64,000 nucleotides of DNA from Straminergon stramineum (taxonomy: Eukaryota > Streptophyta > Bryopsida > Hypnales > Calliergonaceae). The position numbers and the translations under genes were made by a program. Positions 50,595 to 63,047 of this stretch are shown here, piece by piece; the first letter of the stretch is position 1; every line of letters starts with the position of its first letter. The DNA lies in contig OY987267.1 in the NCBI GenBank assembly GCA_963920665.1, positions 16,182,001 through 16,246,000 on the forward strand, written 5' to 3'. The notes beneath the pieces are model-generated. The model ran no database searches. It was given only the letters and a program-made list of their open reading frames with translations, and had not been told where the DNA came from.

Positions 50595-53500
50595 CGTGCT
50601 ATACATACATCAATCTTAAACACCAAATTCAATTTTGGTTAATCCTTGAAGGTTCATGACTAAATATATTTCACCAAAAATCACTTCAAAACTACCCTTT
50701 CTAGTGCAAAGCACTATTATGATTTTTTTTTTTTTTTTTTACATATTCAACCATAAAATCTTGCATAAGACATGTATGGGAACATGTAGAAAAAATTTCA
50801 TACACTTTGACCAAGTAGATTGTAAGATATTAGTGTTCAAAGTGAAAAGAAAAGATTTTTTTTTCATCTTGCATAACTAGTTTTTTAGATTTTGAATACT
50901 CTTAACTTAATTTTTTTTGTACTATAGAGTTTAGAGGTTTAAATTATTATGGTAAGGAATTGACTTAATAATGTAGGAAAAAATTTCCAATTTTTTTTCT
51001 TTCTTCAAAAAATTGTTAAGTAGAAGGTGGTATAAAATGGAAGGAAAAATCAGATTGCTTGGAATTGAAATATATCAATCCTAATGGTCAAACTGTTGTA
51101 TCAAGTGATCTACACCCTAGAGTTGCTTTAGTCTTTAAAAATTGTGAAAATTGAGTTTCAAAACAAATCCTATATGTTATTTAATTTGTCAAAAAATTCC
51201 CTAATTGGATGCAATATAAAGCACTTTGTAACTTTCACATCACTTATTCAAATGGAATGAATCAAATCTTTTTGGAGAGACATAAATATATCCTATGAGA
51301 AAAAATATATTTGAATTTTTTTTGACTTTATGCTTCTTTTTTTTGTTGCTCGGAGTTGAGCATTTGGTACTTAAGAGGGCATAACTCTTTCTTGTAGGCG
51401 CCAAATGAAGTAAAAATTATATTCCCATAAAGATGGTAAATTTCCAACCTCTGAAACAATTTCAAAAAATTTGTAGTAAAATCCAACATCATAGGAACTT
51501 GCCTAAAATCCTAGAAAAATCATTCCATTACTTTGAACCTTTAGCTATTAAGATGAATTCATTTTTGTAGTTTGCACAACTTGTCCTTACTTCAAAAAAC
51601 ACTTTGGGAGGATGTTTTGGGGTGTAAAATTTGAATGATATATGGAAGTAATACAAAAATTACAAACCTCAAAGAAAATATCAAACTACATGTGCACACC
51701 AAGTTTCATCAAAATCCAAATGAACCAAATTTGCATGCATGGTGGAAAGGCCCAAAATGAGAAATGGGTTGAAATTTGAGTATCATCCTTTAAGAATTTA
51801 TTCAAGTAGGGGTGATTTTCTCCAACTCAGGGAATACAATTTTTGGTTGGCTTTGGACTAAAAAGAAAGAAGGCTTTGCATTGATAGACTAGTTGCATGT
51901 AAAGTAAGACATTACTCAAATTTAAGTGTGTCTATGCTATAAGGACAAAGCTTCCTGAAGCATAGTTGCTTGTTCTACATATTAAAGCCAAAGATATTGT
52001 ATTATCAATGTTGAACATAATCAAGTTTATCTACATTTAATTCCAATCCGTATAGATTCTTGCCTAAAATGTAGACAAATTAACCTCTAAATTCACAATA
52101 TCTCCAAAGGGGACAAAATGGATTTCACTTAGGTTCCTATGGTCTCAATTTGTGTTGTGATTTTTTGAATTTTTTTTGGAAGATAGGAAAATAGATTAGC
52201 TTTCTCGAAATATAATATTTATTTCAATCAATGATCAAGAGTAGAAGTTATGTTACCCTAAGCCTAAAATGAAGTTCATTGGATAGCATAAAAGAATCAC
52301 AAAAAAAGTAAAGATAATCGCAAAATTTTGTTTTTCATGGAAAGTACTTTTGTCTACATGGAAAAATTGGATTTGTGATGAGAAAGTTACAGACAATTTT
52401 GTTTTTTAGGCAATCAAAGCATCTTCTTGAAAAAATAACTTGTAGAGTTCATTTTTGAATGCGATTTTTACAATTTTCAAAAAAGAAGAAGTTCAATAGG
52501 ATTTATTTATCTTATTAGAACAATCCTTACATTTGGGATTAGTGATTTTCAATTTTGTGTTAGACCTATCAAGGATTAAATTAGTTTTTCCTTCAATCTC
52601 ATACCTACTTTTCATTAACAATTTCTTAAAGAATGAAAATCAAATGTGTTTTTTATTGATATTTTCCCCTAGACTTTCAACTAAATTCTTCAAAATAAAT
52701 AGTTAGAAATTCAAAAAGTGTACTACAAAAATTTTAAGCTAAGAAGATTCAAAGCCTTAAAATCCATCCAATTAAGGTACAATGAAATTCATTAAAATGG
52801 CAATATTATAGTAAAATGATGTAGAATATGTTAGAAATTGCACGACATTCCATTACAATGGCATGGAATATGCTAGAAATGGCGGAATAATACCGCCATT
52901 TAAATGAAATTCACCTTAGGTTCAAAAAACTTGGATTTCTTCATTTCAAATGCAAATATCTTGCAATCTATATGGTCAAAGTTTTTGAAATTTTTTCCAC
53001 TTATTCTTATACTAGTCTAGTGTCAGATCCTACAGTTAGACATGCCAAAAACCCAATTTCTAATGTGTTTTGCACATTGCAATAGAAACAACACTTTTGA
53101 GTGGTTTTTGATGGGAAAAAATTGCCCTCTGTTAAACTTGAGTCACTCGGCTTCTCCCACCACCGACCAACTATTACCACTCTGACTATGCGTACGAGTC
53201 CTTCGCAGTTCTCACAATGGACAAAAAGGAAAAGCCTTTGGACAAGATTCCTCTCAGTCCCCCCACAGCTACTGTAGTGCCACCATTTCAACGGTGCCGA
53301 AGTGGACTGCAACAGGTGTCATAAAATCTCCTCGGAACATGTTTTCAACAGCTTCTTGGGATCGGACGCTACCTTAACTTGACTGATCGACGAGAGATCG
53401 AGGGCATATTTGCGGTTACATTCCAATGGCTACAGCTCCTTCCGTGCATTCTACGCTAACTTATGTCACTTACACGACAGTGGAATCAATTAAATGGGCC

Positions 53501-55197
53501 AACAGTACCAACACCCCAACATCAATGCTGCGATTATCCGGCTGTTTTTTATTCATAAAATACATGTATTGGAACACCACTGTAGTTCATGGAAGAACTC
53601 TGAAACAGCCATTTGACTGACGCTCCAGCACTCGGGGGGCCACCGACAGTCAGGTAATGTAATGAGACTTTGAAGTGACACGGCTGTTGGAAATGAATTA
53701 AGGTAGTGTGCTCTGAAAGCGATCGATGAAGAGCTGATTGCATTTGGGGGGAAGATAAACTCCGTGAAAAAAATTTCAGCAAATTTTCGTGGGAAGAGAA
53801 AGAGAATTGGAATCGAACCCAAGTCGTTTCATAATTTTTGGATCTTTGTGGAATTAGTTACGAATTTTTGAAACTGTACTTTTGTGTTAGTGTTAGTTTT
53901 TAGAGCAGGGTCGCGTTTATAGCACCCTAACTTAACTGAAGTTACTGTGAACAGAATAGACTTGCACACTATCGATTTAAATAATTAAAGAAGAGCCCAA
54001 GTTGGGGCTGCATCTGTCTCCTAAAAATCAGAGCCGGAACTGCAAACTTACTCTGCTTGAATTTGTACACTTGATAGAATGGAGATACCTGTATGTCTAT
54101 CATTTCAGAATATTACAAAATCCTTCACTTGGCTGTCTGTTAAGAAATAGAAGACTAAATCATCAATTTCAATAATATATTGTCGCAATTTAGAACAACT
54201 GCACAGAGTTTCCAACAAACCAGGATATGTGTAGATTAATTTATGTTTGGAACGCAAGGTTCATTATGAAGGTCATATTTGTTGTAATGGTGTGATTTCG
54301 GAGTGCAAAAATAGTGATGTTCAAGTCCATATTCAAGTGCCCAGAGCGCTCTAATAACTAGGATTGGTAAAGATCTGAGTTTTTTTGTCACAGGTTTTAA
54401 TCAGGCCAGTGAAACCGTGTCAATTAATTGGACTGAAATCTGCCGTTTTAACGAACATGAAATTTATGAAAATTAACGGTATCTGCAACAGTGAGCTCCT
54501 AATTGTAGTTCAAAATACAATTGTTAAAACGTACGCCACTTGTATGTGCCGTCTTTTAGTGGACATCTTGTTCTTTGAATCTACCAAGACCAGTTTCTCT
54601 CTAGTTAGGCCTACTCACTGATTCTGAGTCTGATAATATTCCGCTGAATATTTGGAAGCCCTCATCAGTTGCTTGATGATGAATAACCCACGTGAATAGG
54701 TGAGTCCTGCCACAACATCATTCGAAGAGATGAATAAACTTGAAACTTTCTCCGCAAGAAAGTTGATGAAACCCACACCAACAAATTCTTTAATCAGAAA
54801 CGGTTGCGTTAGATGCTTTAGTTAGCAGACTTGTGTTTTTCTAATTCATCATGTTGGAGAGGGTTATACATTTAATAACCAGATGAAAGACAAGACTGCA
54901 ATTCTTACTTCGAAAAGGGACCCATGAATAGGAAAGATACCAATAGATTCTAACCGTGCTAACATCAGCTACAGAACCCAACCTGCAATAGACCACGCCT
55001 ACTAGCTGAATAGTGCAATTTTATGCTAGGCTGAGTATACTCATTAGATTGCTTTATGTAACATCCAATTACATGATAAGGATTTAGATTTCAACTCTTC
55101 TACAACAGGAGTAGATAGTGGAAACACAAAATTGCATATCTATCAATTGTGAGTGATTCGATTAAATTATTGGAAGAAATAGCCTCAACAGAGTAAT
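50595..55197. other. Intergenic; AT-rich to 53.1 kb, GC-richer after
   Basis: Part of 50.6-53.1 kb resembles the TTAA-type element at 30742-31669 (TTAATCCTTGAAGG near 50639; shared block near 52950-53050) and may be a larger degraded member. From 53.1 kb composition is more gene-like, but the open frames (53007-53312 minus, 53553-53822 minus, 54385-54621 plus) show no domain I know. Confidence 0.4.
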
Positions 55198-55207
55198 TAT
55201 ATAAATA
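55198..55207 (+). promoter_or_regulatory. TATA box of the metallothionein gene
   Basis: TATATAAATA followed by GGG, 124 bp upstream of the ATG. This would place transcription start near 55230 and leave a leader of about 100 nt. Confidence 0.7.
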
Positions 55208-55330
55208 GGGCACTTGAGTTTCATGGTTTTCGTAGTCTTTGCTTTGCATCTCCGATTTTTTCAAATTGTGTGCACAAGCCCTCGATCAGTCTCCTTGTGC
55301 TGTTGTTTGTCCTCAAGCTCTCGATCGACA

Positions 55331-56329
55331 ATGTCAGGATGTGGAAAGCCTAGTTGTGCACATGGTAGCAGCTGCCAGTGCAGCCCTGGTTGCGGGTCAG
55401 CACTCGTCCTTAACACAGTTTGAGGATTTGCTTCACGTTTTTGCGTGGTTCCAATTCTTCACGTTTTGTTTGGTTCCAACCTGTTTTTGCAGATTGTTGA
55501 GAACAGTCTTGCTTGAGCTGCTCTGGCAGGTCCTAGCTAGAGTTCTTGAAATTGACAATTAGTTTATCAGTTGATCTAGTTTATCAGTTGTTTATCAGTT
55601 GAGTTTGCTCTATTGATTGAAAATGAGGCAGTACAAATGCTTAACTATGTCTTAATTTTGTTGACGTGTGAAATACCAGATGCTGCAAGATGTTGGCTGA
55701 GCCAACCTTCGGAGGCCTCCGCAAGTAAGAGCTTCCTATCCTCCCAGTCTCATAGTTTCTCATCAGAACCTCATATTGTTTTTTTATTGGATAATTTCAC
55801 TATCCACAGGCTGTAAATGAGGAATTTTGAGTGCTCAGGTGGGTGTTTGTCATCGCCCCCAACTGAAACCTCAGAGCTCTAAATCTAGAATTGGTTTCTA
55901 GATCTGACAATTTAAACGAGTGTCTCCAAGTTGAGGTCTCTTTTGCTGAAACGTCAAAGCTGAAGAATTCTAGGATAAGTATTGATCGCATAATTTTTGG
56001 ATGAGTCTCTCAAACGGCTCTAGTTACAGATGAGCATCTTATCGAACCATTGAGAGACCATTTTCCACGTTCTGAGTGCAAAATGAAATTTGTGAAATTA
56101 CGCCAGTGTAACAAACATGACCATCAGTTCATTTTTTCATGGAAATTGTGGTTGCCACATATATATCTACACATATTTCTACATATTTCTACATACTCTT
56201 ATAGAGGTGCTACTCGTAATTTGGAATTAATGCTCTTGTTGTTGTGATTCTGTGAACAGCTACAACTCCGAGAATGACTGCAAGTGCGGCCCCCACTGCA
56301 ACTGTGCAGACTGTGCATGCCACCAGTAA
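55331..56329 (+). CDS. Type-2-like plant metallothionein
   Basis: Three small exons, 55331-55395, 55680-55724 and 56260-56329, with GT-AG borders (GG|GTCAGC, CCAG|A, AA|GTAAGA, ACAG|C), all in phase 2, giving 59 aa. The N-terminal domain has seven cysteines (4, 9, 15, 17, 21, 23, 24) and ends GCGCCKM, close to the GCGGCKM of plant type-2 metallothioneins. The linker is about 19 residues without Cys. The C-terminal domain is CKCGPHCNCADCACHQ with six cysteines (44, 46, 50, 52, 55, 57) in Cys-X-Cys pairs. Total is 13 Cys. Family role: cytosolic binding of Cu and Zn and metal homeostasis. The start is the ATG before SGCG (A at -3), although the frame is open further upstream. The linker is shorter than in seed-plant type 2. 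A TATA box lies upstream. The standard 60-codon frame cutoff would miss this gene. Confidence 0.9.
55560..55602. repeat. Triple GTTTATCAGTTG repeat in metallothionein intron 1
   Basis: TTTATCAGTTG occurs three times within 43 bp. Function unknown. Confidence 0.85.
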
Positions 56330-57218
56330 GGCCGGAGGTGCCATTGTCACGGAAACATGATCGACTTTCAAAGGATTATTTTGAGAGGGGCATGGATCCA
56401 AGAACCAATTGGACACCTTTGAAATACAAGATCTCGAAAACAACTTCAGGACTCTTTTTTTTTGAGCAGGATGTACCCGTGAAATCTGTTCGTTCAGGGT
56501 ATCACTTCAAAGCCCAGAGGACAAGGAAAGTGACAGAATTAAAAACTACATTATTATAGATCAGATGTGACTGGTATTAGACGCTATACTACCTACGTAA
56601 TACATCGGTAGTAAACCGATGCAGAGAGACGTGGACTGAGGACAATCGTGCCTCGGAGACTTTCTGTGTAGTGAAAATATTGGAAATGGCTGACATAAGA
56701 CGTTGGAAATAGCTGGATAATCAGTGACAGAAAAGAACTACGAGAAAATAACCAATGGGGCTGATTTGGTTTTAAGGTTGCAGCAGCCCTTTTGTCACTC
56801 TGTTTATGACTTTATGTACCGAGGTGTGCGGTTTTATATCATATAAAATTTTATGGATGTTTATACTTTTGAGTACCTGGTTGTTGCAAATTGCGCACAA
56901 TCATCTTTGTTTTTTAAGAGATTCTCAAATGTACTGCAATAGTTTCGATCTTCAAGAGGATGGAGCCGCACCTCATTTCATTTCTTCCCTCCTACAGAGG
57001 TAACTCACCTGATTTCTGCCCTTTGATTTTTTTCCGTCACTGAGCACAAGCCAGGTCCCATTTTTGCCATGAGATCATTCAACCTACAATTGTAAAATTA
57101 CAGTAAATGGTGAATTGGGGTCGATAATGGCCAGATTTGTTCACAATGACGGCAAACATGAAGATGTAAGAGCAGATTATAAATGTTGTTCATGACCATT
57201 TTGCAAAACAAGCATAAA
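56330..57218. other. 3' flank of the metallothionein gene
   Basis: Probable 3' untranslated region and spacer. The open frame 56806-57003 has no known motif. Confidence 0.4.
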
Positions 57219-57344
57219 GGTATGTTCACACTTGGTGTTAAAGAATGTTGTTATTGAGAATCTTAGGATCAGATGAATTTAGACTTACTTTTGGACCAGA
57301 TTCACATTGCAAACATCACCCCTAACACCAAGTGCGAACATACC
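57219..57344. mobile_element. Short TIR MITE with GGTATGTTC ends
   Basis: Left GGTATGTTCACACTTGGTGTTA (22 bp) and its inverted partner at 57323-57344 differ at one base. Length is 126 bp. A 16-bp direct tandem (GTTGGATTGTCGGCAA twice, 57349-57380) follows immediately. Confidence 0.75.
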
Positions 57345-57771
57345 CTTAGTTGGATTGTCGGCAAGTTGGATTGTCGGCAACATGGCATCGAAATCAACCC
57401 ACTTTTGTTGGGAGTGTCAAATTTGCATTTAGAGGACTACAATGGAGGCACAGTAAGGTACAACGAATTTGGTTAAAAGGGCGATATTCAACACACCATT
57501 TTCAGACCACATGGTTTAAATTGTAAAAGTGCCAAAATTGCAGAATCACTCCCATTTTAACGAAATTCGCTTGTCAGGCACTTATATCCAACGTGGTCCC
57601 ATTCACGACAGGGAGAAAGACACCAAAATCCATTTTTAGTGAAGCATGCCGGTTTGAGGTACTTTTATAGTTGGTGGATTTAGTTGAAGGCAAGGAATAT
57701 GAGATGTGTAAAATTAGTTATTGCACAATTCAAGGGCATCTTTTGGTGTAAGGTAGGGGAAATATATGCAA

Positions 57772-58009
57772 CTACACAAAATAGTGAAATTAGGTTGCCC
57801 CACACTAATTTCTCGACATTTGACACTACATAAATATTTTCAATTATTGTACTAGAATGCCCTATTTTTGAATTAGGTATTGTTGTAATTGGGACTCATG
57901 AACCTCCATGTGTACAAATGGAAATATTTTTAGAAATATTTTTAGACTTTGATGGCTTATAAAGGAACTTTCTTGATGGAAGGCAACCTAATTTCACTAA
58001 TTTGTGTAG
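57772..58009. mobile_element. Uninterrupted TIR MITE with CTACACAAAATAGTG ends
   Basis: Left CTACACAAAATAGTGAAATT and right AATTTCACTAATTTGTGTAG are inverted. It aligns end to end with 44832-45336 once the insertion there is removed. 238 bp. Confidence 0.8.
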
Positions 58010-60350
58010 TTGACTTCGTATTTATAGACATGGGTTGGCAGCTCTGGTGTCCAACTCCCCGCGGTTGGAATTCCTCAGATAACAGTTTGAGGTGGCTGTT
58101 GCTGCCGTTTCGTGGTGTTCACTAATGTATCACTTGCATCGCTTTAACGTGATTCGTAAGTTGGAATTAGTGTATTTCTTAGTTCTGGTTATTAAACAAA
58201 TCGTAGGCTGAAGGCTCCACATATAGAAACATGACATACCATCCTTTTTTACATTACATACACAACTTTATTTCTGTTTTATCATGGCAAAATGTACTAA
58301 CCATGTTCACTAGCAACGACTACATTGCCCAATTTGCAAGAAAAAAAAGTCTCGTGAGGAGGAAGTGGAGAAATTCAGGGTACAAAAGTAGCAACGTGAA
58401 AGAGAGAAGAAACGGCAAGAAGGAGAACTCAAGGCCCAAGACGTACTTACTCAATAAACAACAAGTGAACGTGAAGAAGTGAAGTTAAAAAAAAGGGCCT
58501 TCGACAAGCAATGGACTCCATCAACAGACTTTGCTTAAGCTCAAAAGCTGCACGTCTTTGTTCGCTCAGGAACTCCCTTCCTATTTGATCAATTCCAGGC
58601 CCCATTTGATGGATTCTAGCCTGATGTTTGCAAAAAAAGAATCACCATCGATCTAGCAGTCCAACGCCACAGTGAAAAACGAAGCGGAAATTGGAGGAGT
58701 CATGTACTGTACATGCGCTGAAAGAGTTAGATTGGATTCATCATCACCAAGCTCCCTTGTGATCGATCAAGACTCGTTCCCCCACCAAACATTTATGGTA
58801 GTATCATGCAGCCGTGGCTAGGGATCTTTGCGCATCCCCACAGGAATTCAATTGCAAGATTGGTTGAAGACACATGAGGCAAGTAGTCACATGTATTTGC
58901 AGCCCTTTGCAAATACGTCGGAGGAACAGATTGCGTCGAAGGAGATGGCAAGCAGAAGCGCCACTATCCGCCCACATCCTCGACTTGTGACTCGCGGCCA
59001 CGGCAACATTGTGAACCCTCACGCCTCGAAGTGCTTTCTTCAACCATTCCACGAACACTACTCTCCAATCCCAACGAGAAATCCATTGGGCAAATGCAAA
59101 AGATCTTCTACAGAGGCTACCTGAATCTGGAGGAGAAATATTATCATGCAAGGGAGTTGTTGTAGCTTGAAATGGAGGCGCGGTGGAGGGGTTCGTGACA
59201 TTTGAAAACATTTTGGGGTTTTCACATCTTCTTCTCCCCATTCTCAATCTTCAGAAAATGGGGACGTGGCACTCTCTCGTTGGCTTGTGGAGGCTTGCAG
59301 AGGGTTCATCCTCTATAGATTGGGGATTGGGATTATTTTCCTTTGGAGGTGAAGAATGAGTGTGAAGAAACTTTTGCATGCAAATGCTTCACTTCCCTAT
59401 GAAGTGTTGCTTTCACCCCAATTGTGCTATCTCTTTCATCTTTACATTTCTGCTAAACTCCTGTGAATGTGTGCTAAATGTTGAACCTTTGAAAAACTAT
59501 TGCATCGATCTTGAATCATAGGTGAATGCTTCTCTCCATTCTCCACTCTCAATCTCCACACAACACTCAAGGGGGTCACATCTTCTTTGTAGGGAAGGGC
59601 CTTTGATTAGCTCCTATTTTCACTCCATATACCTTCTCATTCTTCATAGAAGTTTCATTCTTGGAGAAGGTGTGACAACCCCTAATGAGTACATGGATGT
59701 GGGAAGAGTATCGTTGTGCACACCATCCTGATACGATAGGGTAGATTGAAGACCATTGAGACTCAACAATAGAACAAGAAGACACCGACCGATTTCAAAT
59801 CCCCCCCCCCCCATTTTGGTAGTGTAGACTATATTCTTTCCATGTAGGTAGAGAGGAATAGTAATCAATTATGGCACAATTCCCGGTGTAGTTGTGGTGC
59901 ATTATGATTGACTACAAAGTCTCTTGATATTGCAAAGAGCCTTGGGTTAGAAATAGTAAGACCTATATGTCTAGGATAAGCTTCACCTAAAAAATTCATG
60001 ATAATTATGTTTTGAAAAAAAAAATTCTGAAAAATTATGGAATCCTTCCAAACTCTATTTCGGTACACAAGAAAATTTATGCACTCAAAAAACCCACACT
60101 CCAGATACATGTAATTGCTTAAATTGTTGAAAATGGTTCAGCTATTCTAAATGTGTATAAGAACATGATATGCTTGTAGTTGTGGGAGTCATGGTTCACA
60201 ATTGGATTGTTTAAGGTAGAAAGTGACACGTGTTACAACATCCGCCCACAACCATTTGAGTCAAATTTGTGATGTCAGTCTCTACTCTTAGTGATTCACC
60301 GTCTATCAGGATAATGTTAGGAGTTTGATATTAATTCCAAAGTTAGCAAG
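58010..60350. other. GC-richer intergenic, unrecognised open frames
   Basis: The largest frame is 58804-59241 on the minus strand (about 145 codons from its first ATG), Arg- and Ser-rich without known domain. Frames on the other strand overlap it, so it may be a chance frame. A poly-C run is at 59801-59812. Nothing else supported. Confidence 0.35.
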
Positions 60351-60606
60351 TTAACCTTTAATCCTCGAGCACCTAGAGCATGTTTACCAAAATACAGATC
60401 CTTCTCAATTCATTCTAATCAAATTGTCACCCAAAACAAGATTCATATAAATTGACCACACCGATTGGTAGTGGAGACATGCTTGGAGCTATGGAGGAAA
60501 GGACAAATGATTTTCCTATACCGTTGAAAAGATTATAATAGTCAAACATGGCAACCTTTCATTTTGGGGAGGTCATATTTGGGGCATTGGGGCGCTCAGG
60601 GGTTAA
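60351..60606. mobile_element. TTAA-ended element, inverted relative of 45055-45308
   Basis: Left TTAACCTTTAATCCTCGAGC; right GCATTGGGGCGCTCAGGGGTTAA. The interior matches the 45-kb element in reverse (AAATGATTTTCC, AAGATTATAATAGTCAA). It shares its final TTAA with the next element. Confidence 0.7.
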
Positions 60607-60833
60607 CCCTTAAAATGTTGACACGGACGTTTTATGTCCAATGGATGACAAAGAATCTTCCTATGTAGGACAGAATTGCAATTGTTCATCCATGGAATTT
60701 TGTACAAAATGGAGAGATCTTGCATAGTAGTTTGTCCTCCAATGAATATTTCTGATTTTTTTAAAGTAGATGATGTCACACAATTCCAGAAGTGATGATT
60801 TCCATGGTCACCGGTCTATCCTTTAAGGGTTAA
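60603..60833. mobile_element. TTAA-flanked short TIR element abutting the previous one
   Basis: Starts TTAACCCTTAAAATG and ends ATCCTTTAAGGGTTAA, 231 bp. Relative of 26411-26637 in the opposite orientation. Non-coding. Confidence 0.7.
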
Positions 60834-61548
60834 TCCTTAAACATCCAAATTCATCTAAAGGAGAGGTGCATGGGCTTTGTTTTATGGTGTTTGGATCTAC
60901 AGTGTGAAAGTTATTAAAGTTTGAAGTTTTTTTTAATTAAAAAATTAAGAAAATTACTCTTACTTCTATTTTGGTTGTAGCAATGGTATAGGGCACTATA
61001 GTTTCAATGAAGAATGAGAAGTTGTGAAGTGAAAAGAAGAGTCAATGAGGAGCTATAAACCATGAAGAAGGTATGACCCCTATTTTGAATTGTGTGGAAG
61101 ATGAGTTTGAAGAATAGAATCACTTGTGATAATTTTTTTGTAGTAATTTTTCAATCAAAATGATGGGATGAATGATGGGATGAGTTGCTTTGTGTATTAG
61201 CAATTTGTTTTGAACTAAAAATACACAAGCCAATTAGCAAAATTGCAAGTGTTGCTTCTCACTTGTAGTGATAAACTAGGCAATGCCCGCAAACCCCAAC
61301 ATGTGCATTAGTGATTCGTTTTGGACTAAAAATATACAAGCTAGCTAGCATAATTGTAGGTGTTGTTCATCACTCGTAGTGTAGGGGCAAGCAATGTGAG
61401 CAGACCCCAACAACAAGGGTGAAATGGACAGCAATAACTTCTTGAAATCAACAACAGATGGGGCTTTTGTAAGATATGGAGAGCCAACTAGGGGGTACCA
61501 CATTCCCATTCTCTAAAGATTAAGAATGGAGTGAAGAATGTGTGACTA
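60834..61548. other. Intergenic, nothing identified
   Basis: A diverged duplication (61190-61300 and 61305-61410) shares AATACACAAGC and CACTTGTAGTG-like blocks. No gene seen. Confidence 0.4.
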
Positions 61549-61733
61549 CATTAGATGTTTTTCAGCTACATTAGAGGGCCGTTTCAAGTTGGTTCTCCAT
61601 GCTAGGAACCAACCACTATTGGCCATAATTAAAAATTACGAAAAGATTATATATATATAATTACAAATTTTATTTTCAAAAATAATTATTTTATTCTTAT
61701 TTGACATGGTAGTTGCTTTGCTTTGTCAACCTA

Positions 61734-62958
61734 TGAGGGTTGCTATTTTGTAAGCCTGTGAGCATGAGCTTGTGAGCCTATGAGTTTGTGAGCATACAAC
61801 TTTTTAGAGATTCCATCTAAAATTTTTGGCTAAAATATCCTATTTTAAATAAATTTTATTAATACCTATTGCCATGGACCTATTACCATGGTCCCTTGAA
61901 CAATCTTGATGTGCCATTCATTGGGCTTCACTAAATTTTAAGAAGAAAAAAATTAATGATTAATTAGGATTCTTTTGAAATCAAATATGGTTGTTCCATT
62001 GAAAATTAGTTTTTTTATGATCACTCCCCTCTTGTTGCTTCGTACCCCTTGGCGCCGAGGGGAGACCCCCCATTGTCGAAAGAATTTTTTTTTTAATTTA
62101 AAAAAAACAAAACATTTCCATGGGTGGGTGGCTCCCCTTGGCATCGAGAGGTACCAAGTAGCAAGAGGGGAGTGATCAATCAAACAACAATTTGATTAAG
62201 ACAGAAAAGTTTGATCCCCAAGAGGTCCCACAAGAAGACAATGATCAACTAATCAACATTTAGGTGTAATTAAGTCCATTCCTGATACAAATAATCCCTA
62301 TCAACTAAATATTTTCTTAAAATCTTAACAATTTTAATAATATTTTTCTAAAATGTTAACAAGTTTAATTATCGACATATTAAGACATAAGTGAAGGTAC
62401 TTCCCCCATCAGCCCCGAGAAGATCCGTGCTACTATAACATAGTGATCAACAAAAATGAAACTTGGTGTGGCTAAGTTCTTTCGACACATTTAATGAAAT
62501 CTTATCAACAATTTTTTTTCTAAAATCTAAACAAATTCAATAATAGCACACCAAGAAAAAATTATTGGTGTGTTTCCATTGACCTTAGGAGGGTCCATGT
62601 TCTTATAGGACAATGATCAACCAATATTCTACACAAACTTCTTTCTATATCCATTCATCTTTCGCAACAATTGGATTCTTCATCTTCATAATGTATACAT
62701 CTAAATAAGATTCAAAATTAGATTTTTCATCTGAATTCTATATACCCATGGTAATAGGTCCACGGTAATAGATCTATGGTAGTAGATACTACAATTTCCA
62801 AAAATAATAAATTTTGATCCAAAGTTTAAGATGGAATCTATTTTTTGAAATATTAGCAAGTTTCTACTACTTTTTCAAATTTCTGAGCTCAACGCTCACA
62901 TAATCCCTACTCAGCGCTCATAGGCTCATGCTCACAGGCTCACAAAATAGCACTACTA
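61734..62958. mobile_element. Mutator-like non-autonomous element (9-bp duplication, long TIRs)
   Basis: Flanked by perfect 9-bp copies of GTCAACCTA (61725-61733 and 62959-62967). The ends pair as long imperfect inverted repeats of roughly 160-200 bp, with TTGCTATTTTGTAAGCC on the left and the matching GGCTCACAAAATAGCAC on the right, and inner blocks such as GACCTATTACCATGG. No transposase is seen in 1225 bp. It contains a small fold-back element. Confidence 0.75.
62018..62178. mobile_element. Fold-back MITE with TGATCACTCCCC ends
   Basis: A 17-bp perfect terminal repeat TGATCACTCCCCTCTTG and its inverse; pairing continues imperfectly to about 45 bp per arm. 161 bp, inside the Mutator-like element, so it is younger than that insertion or was carried with it. 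Confidence 0.8.
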
Positions 62959-63047
62959 GTCAACCTACTACTGTGGACGACTTCCCACAATTCGAGAACT
63001 TGGAAGAACTCGCAACCCTATAGACTAGTTGAATTTCATCTACTAAC

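Larger units (their letters stand above)
61549..63047. mobile_element. CATTAGATG-family MITE split by a Mutator-like element
   Basis: The left part (61549-61733) carries GAGGGCCGTTTCAAG and GGAACCAACCA; the right part (62959-63047) carries TGTGGACGACTTCCCAC and GAACTCGCAA. Together they match 46317-46649. The middle is the insertion at 61734-62958. Confidence 0.65.

Noticed and set aside
53795..53830. GGTTCGATTCC on the minus strand, like a tRNA T-arm
   Set aside because: The adjoining bases do not form a five-pair T stem, and no anticodon or acceptor stem could be placed.
55239..55562. 107-codon plus-strand frame over metallothionein exon 1
   Set aside because: A different frame from the Cys-rich one; runs into the intron and has no motif.
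56210..56443. 77-codon minus-strand frame with a hydrophobic stretch
   Set aside because: Antisense to metallothionein exon 3; the hydrophobic run is the complement of the Cys codons.
58804..59247. 147-codon minus-strand frame
   Set aside because: Its first codon is not ATG, the first ATG is two codons in, overlapping frames are open on the other strand, and no domain is recognisable; left as unproven.
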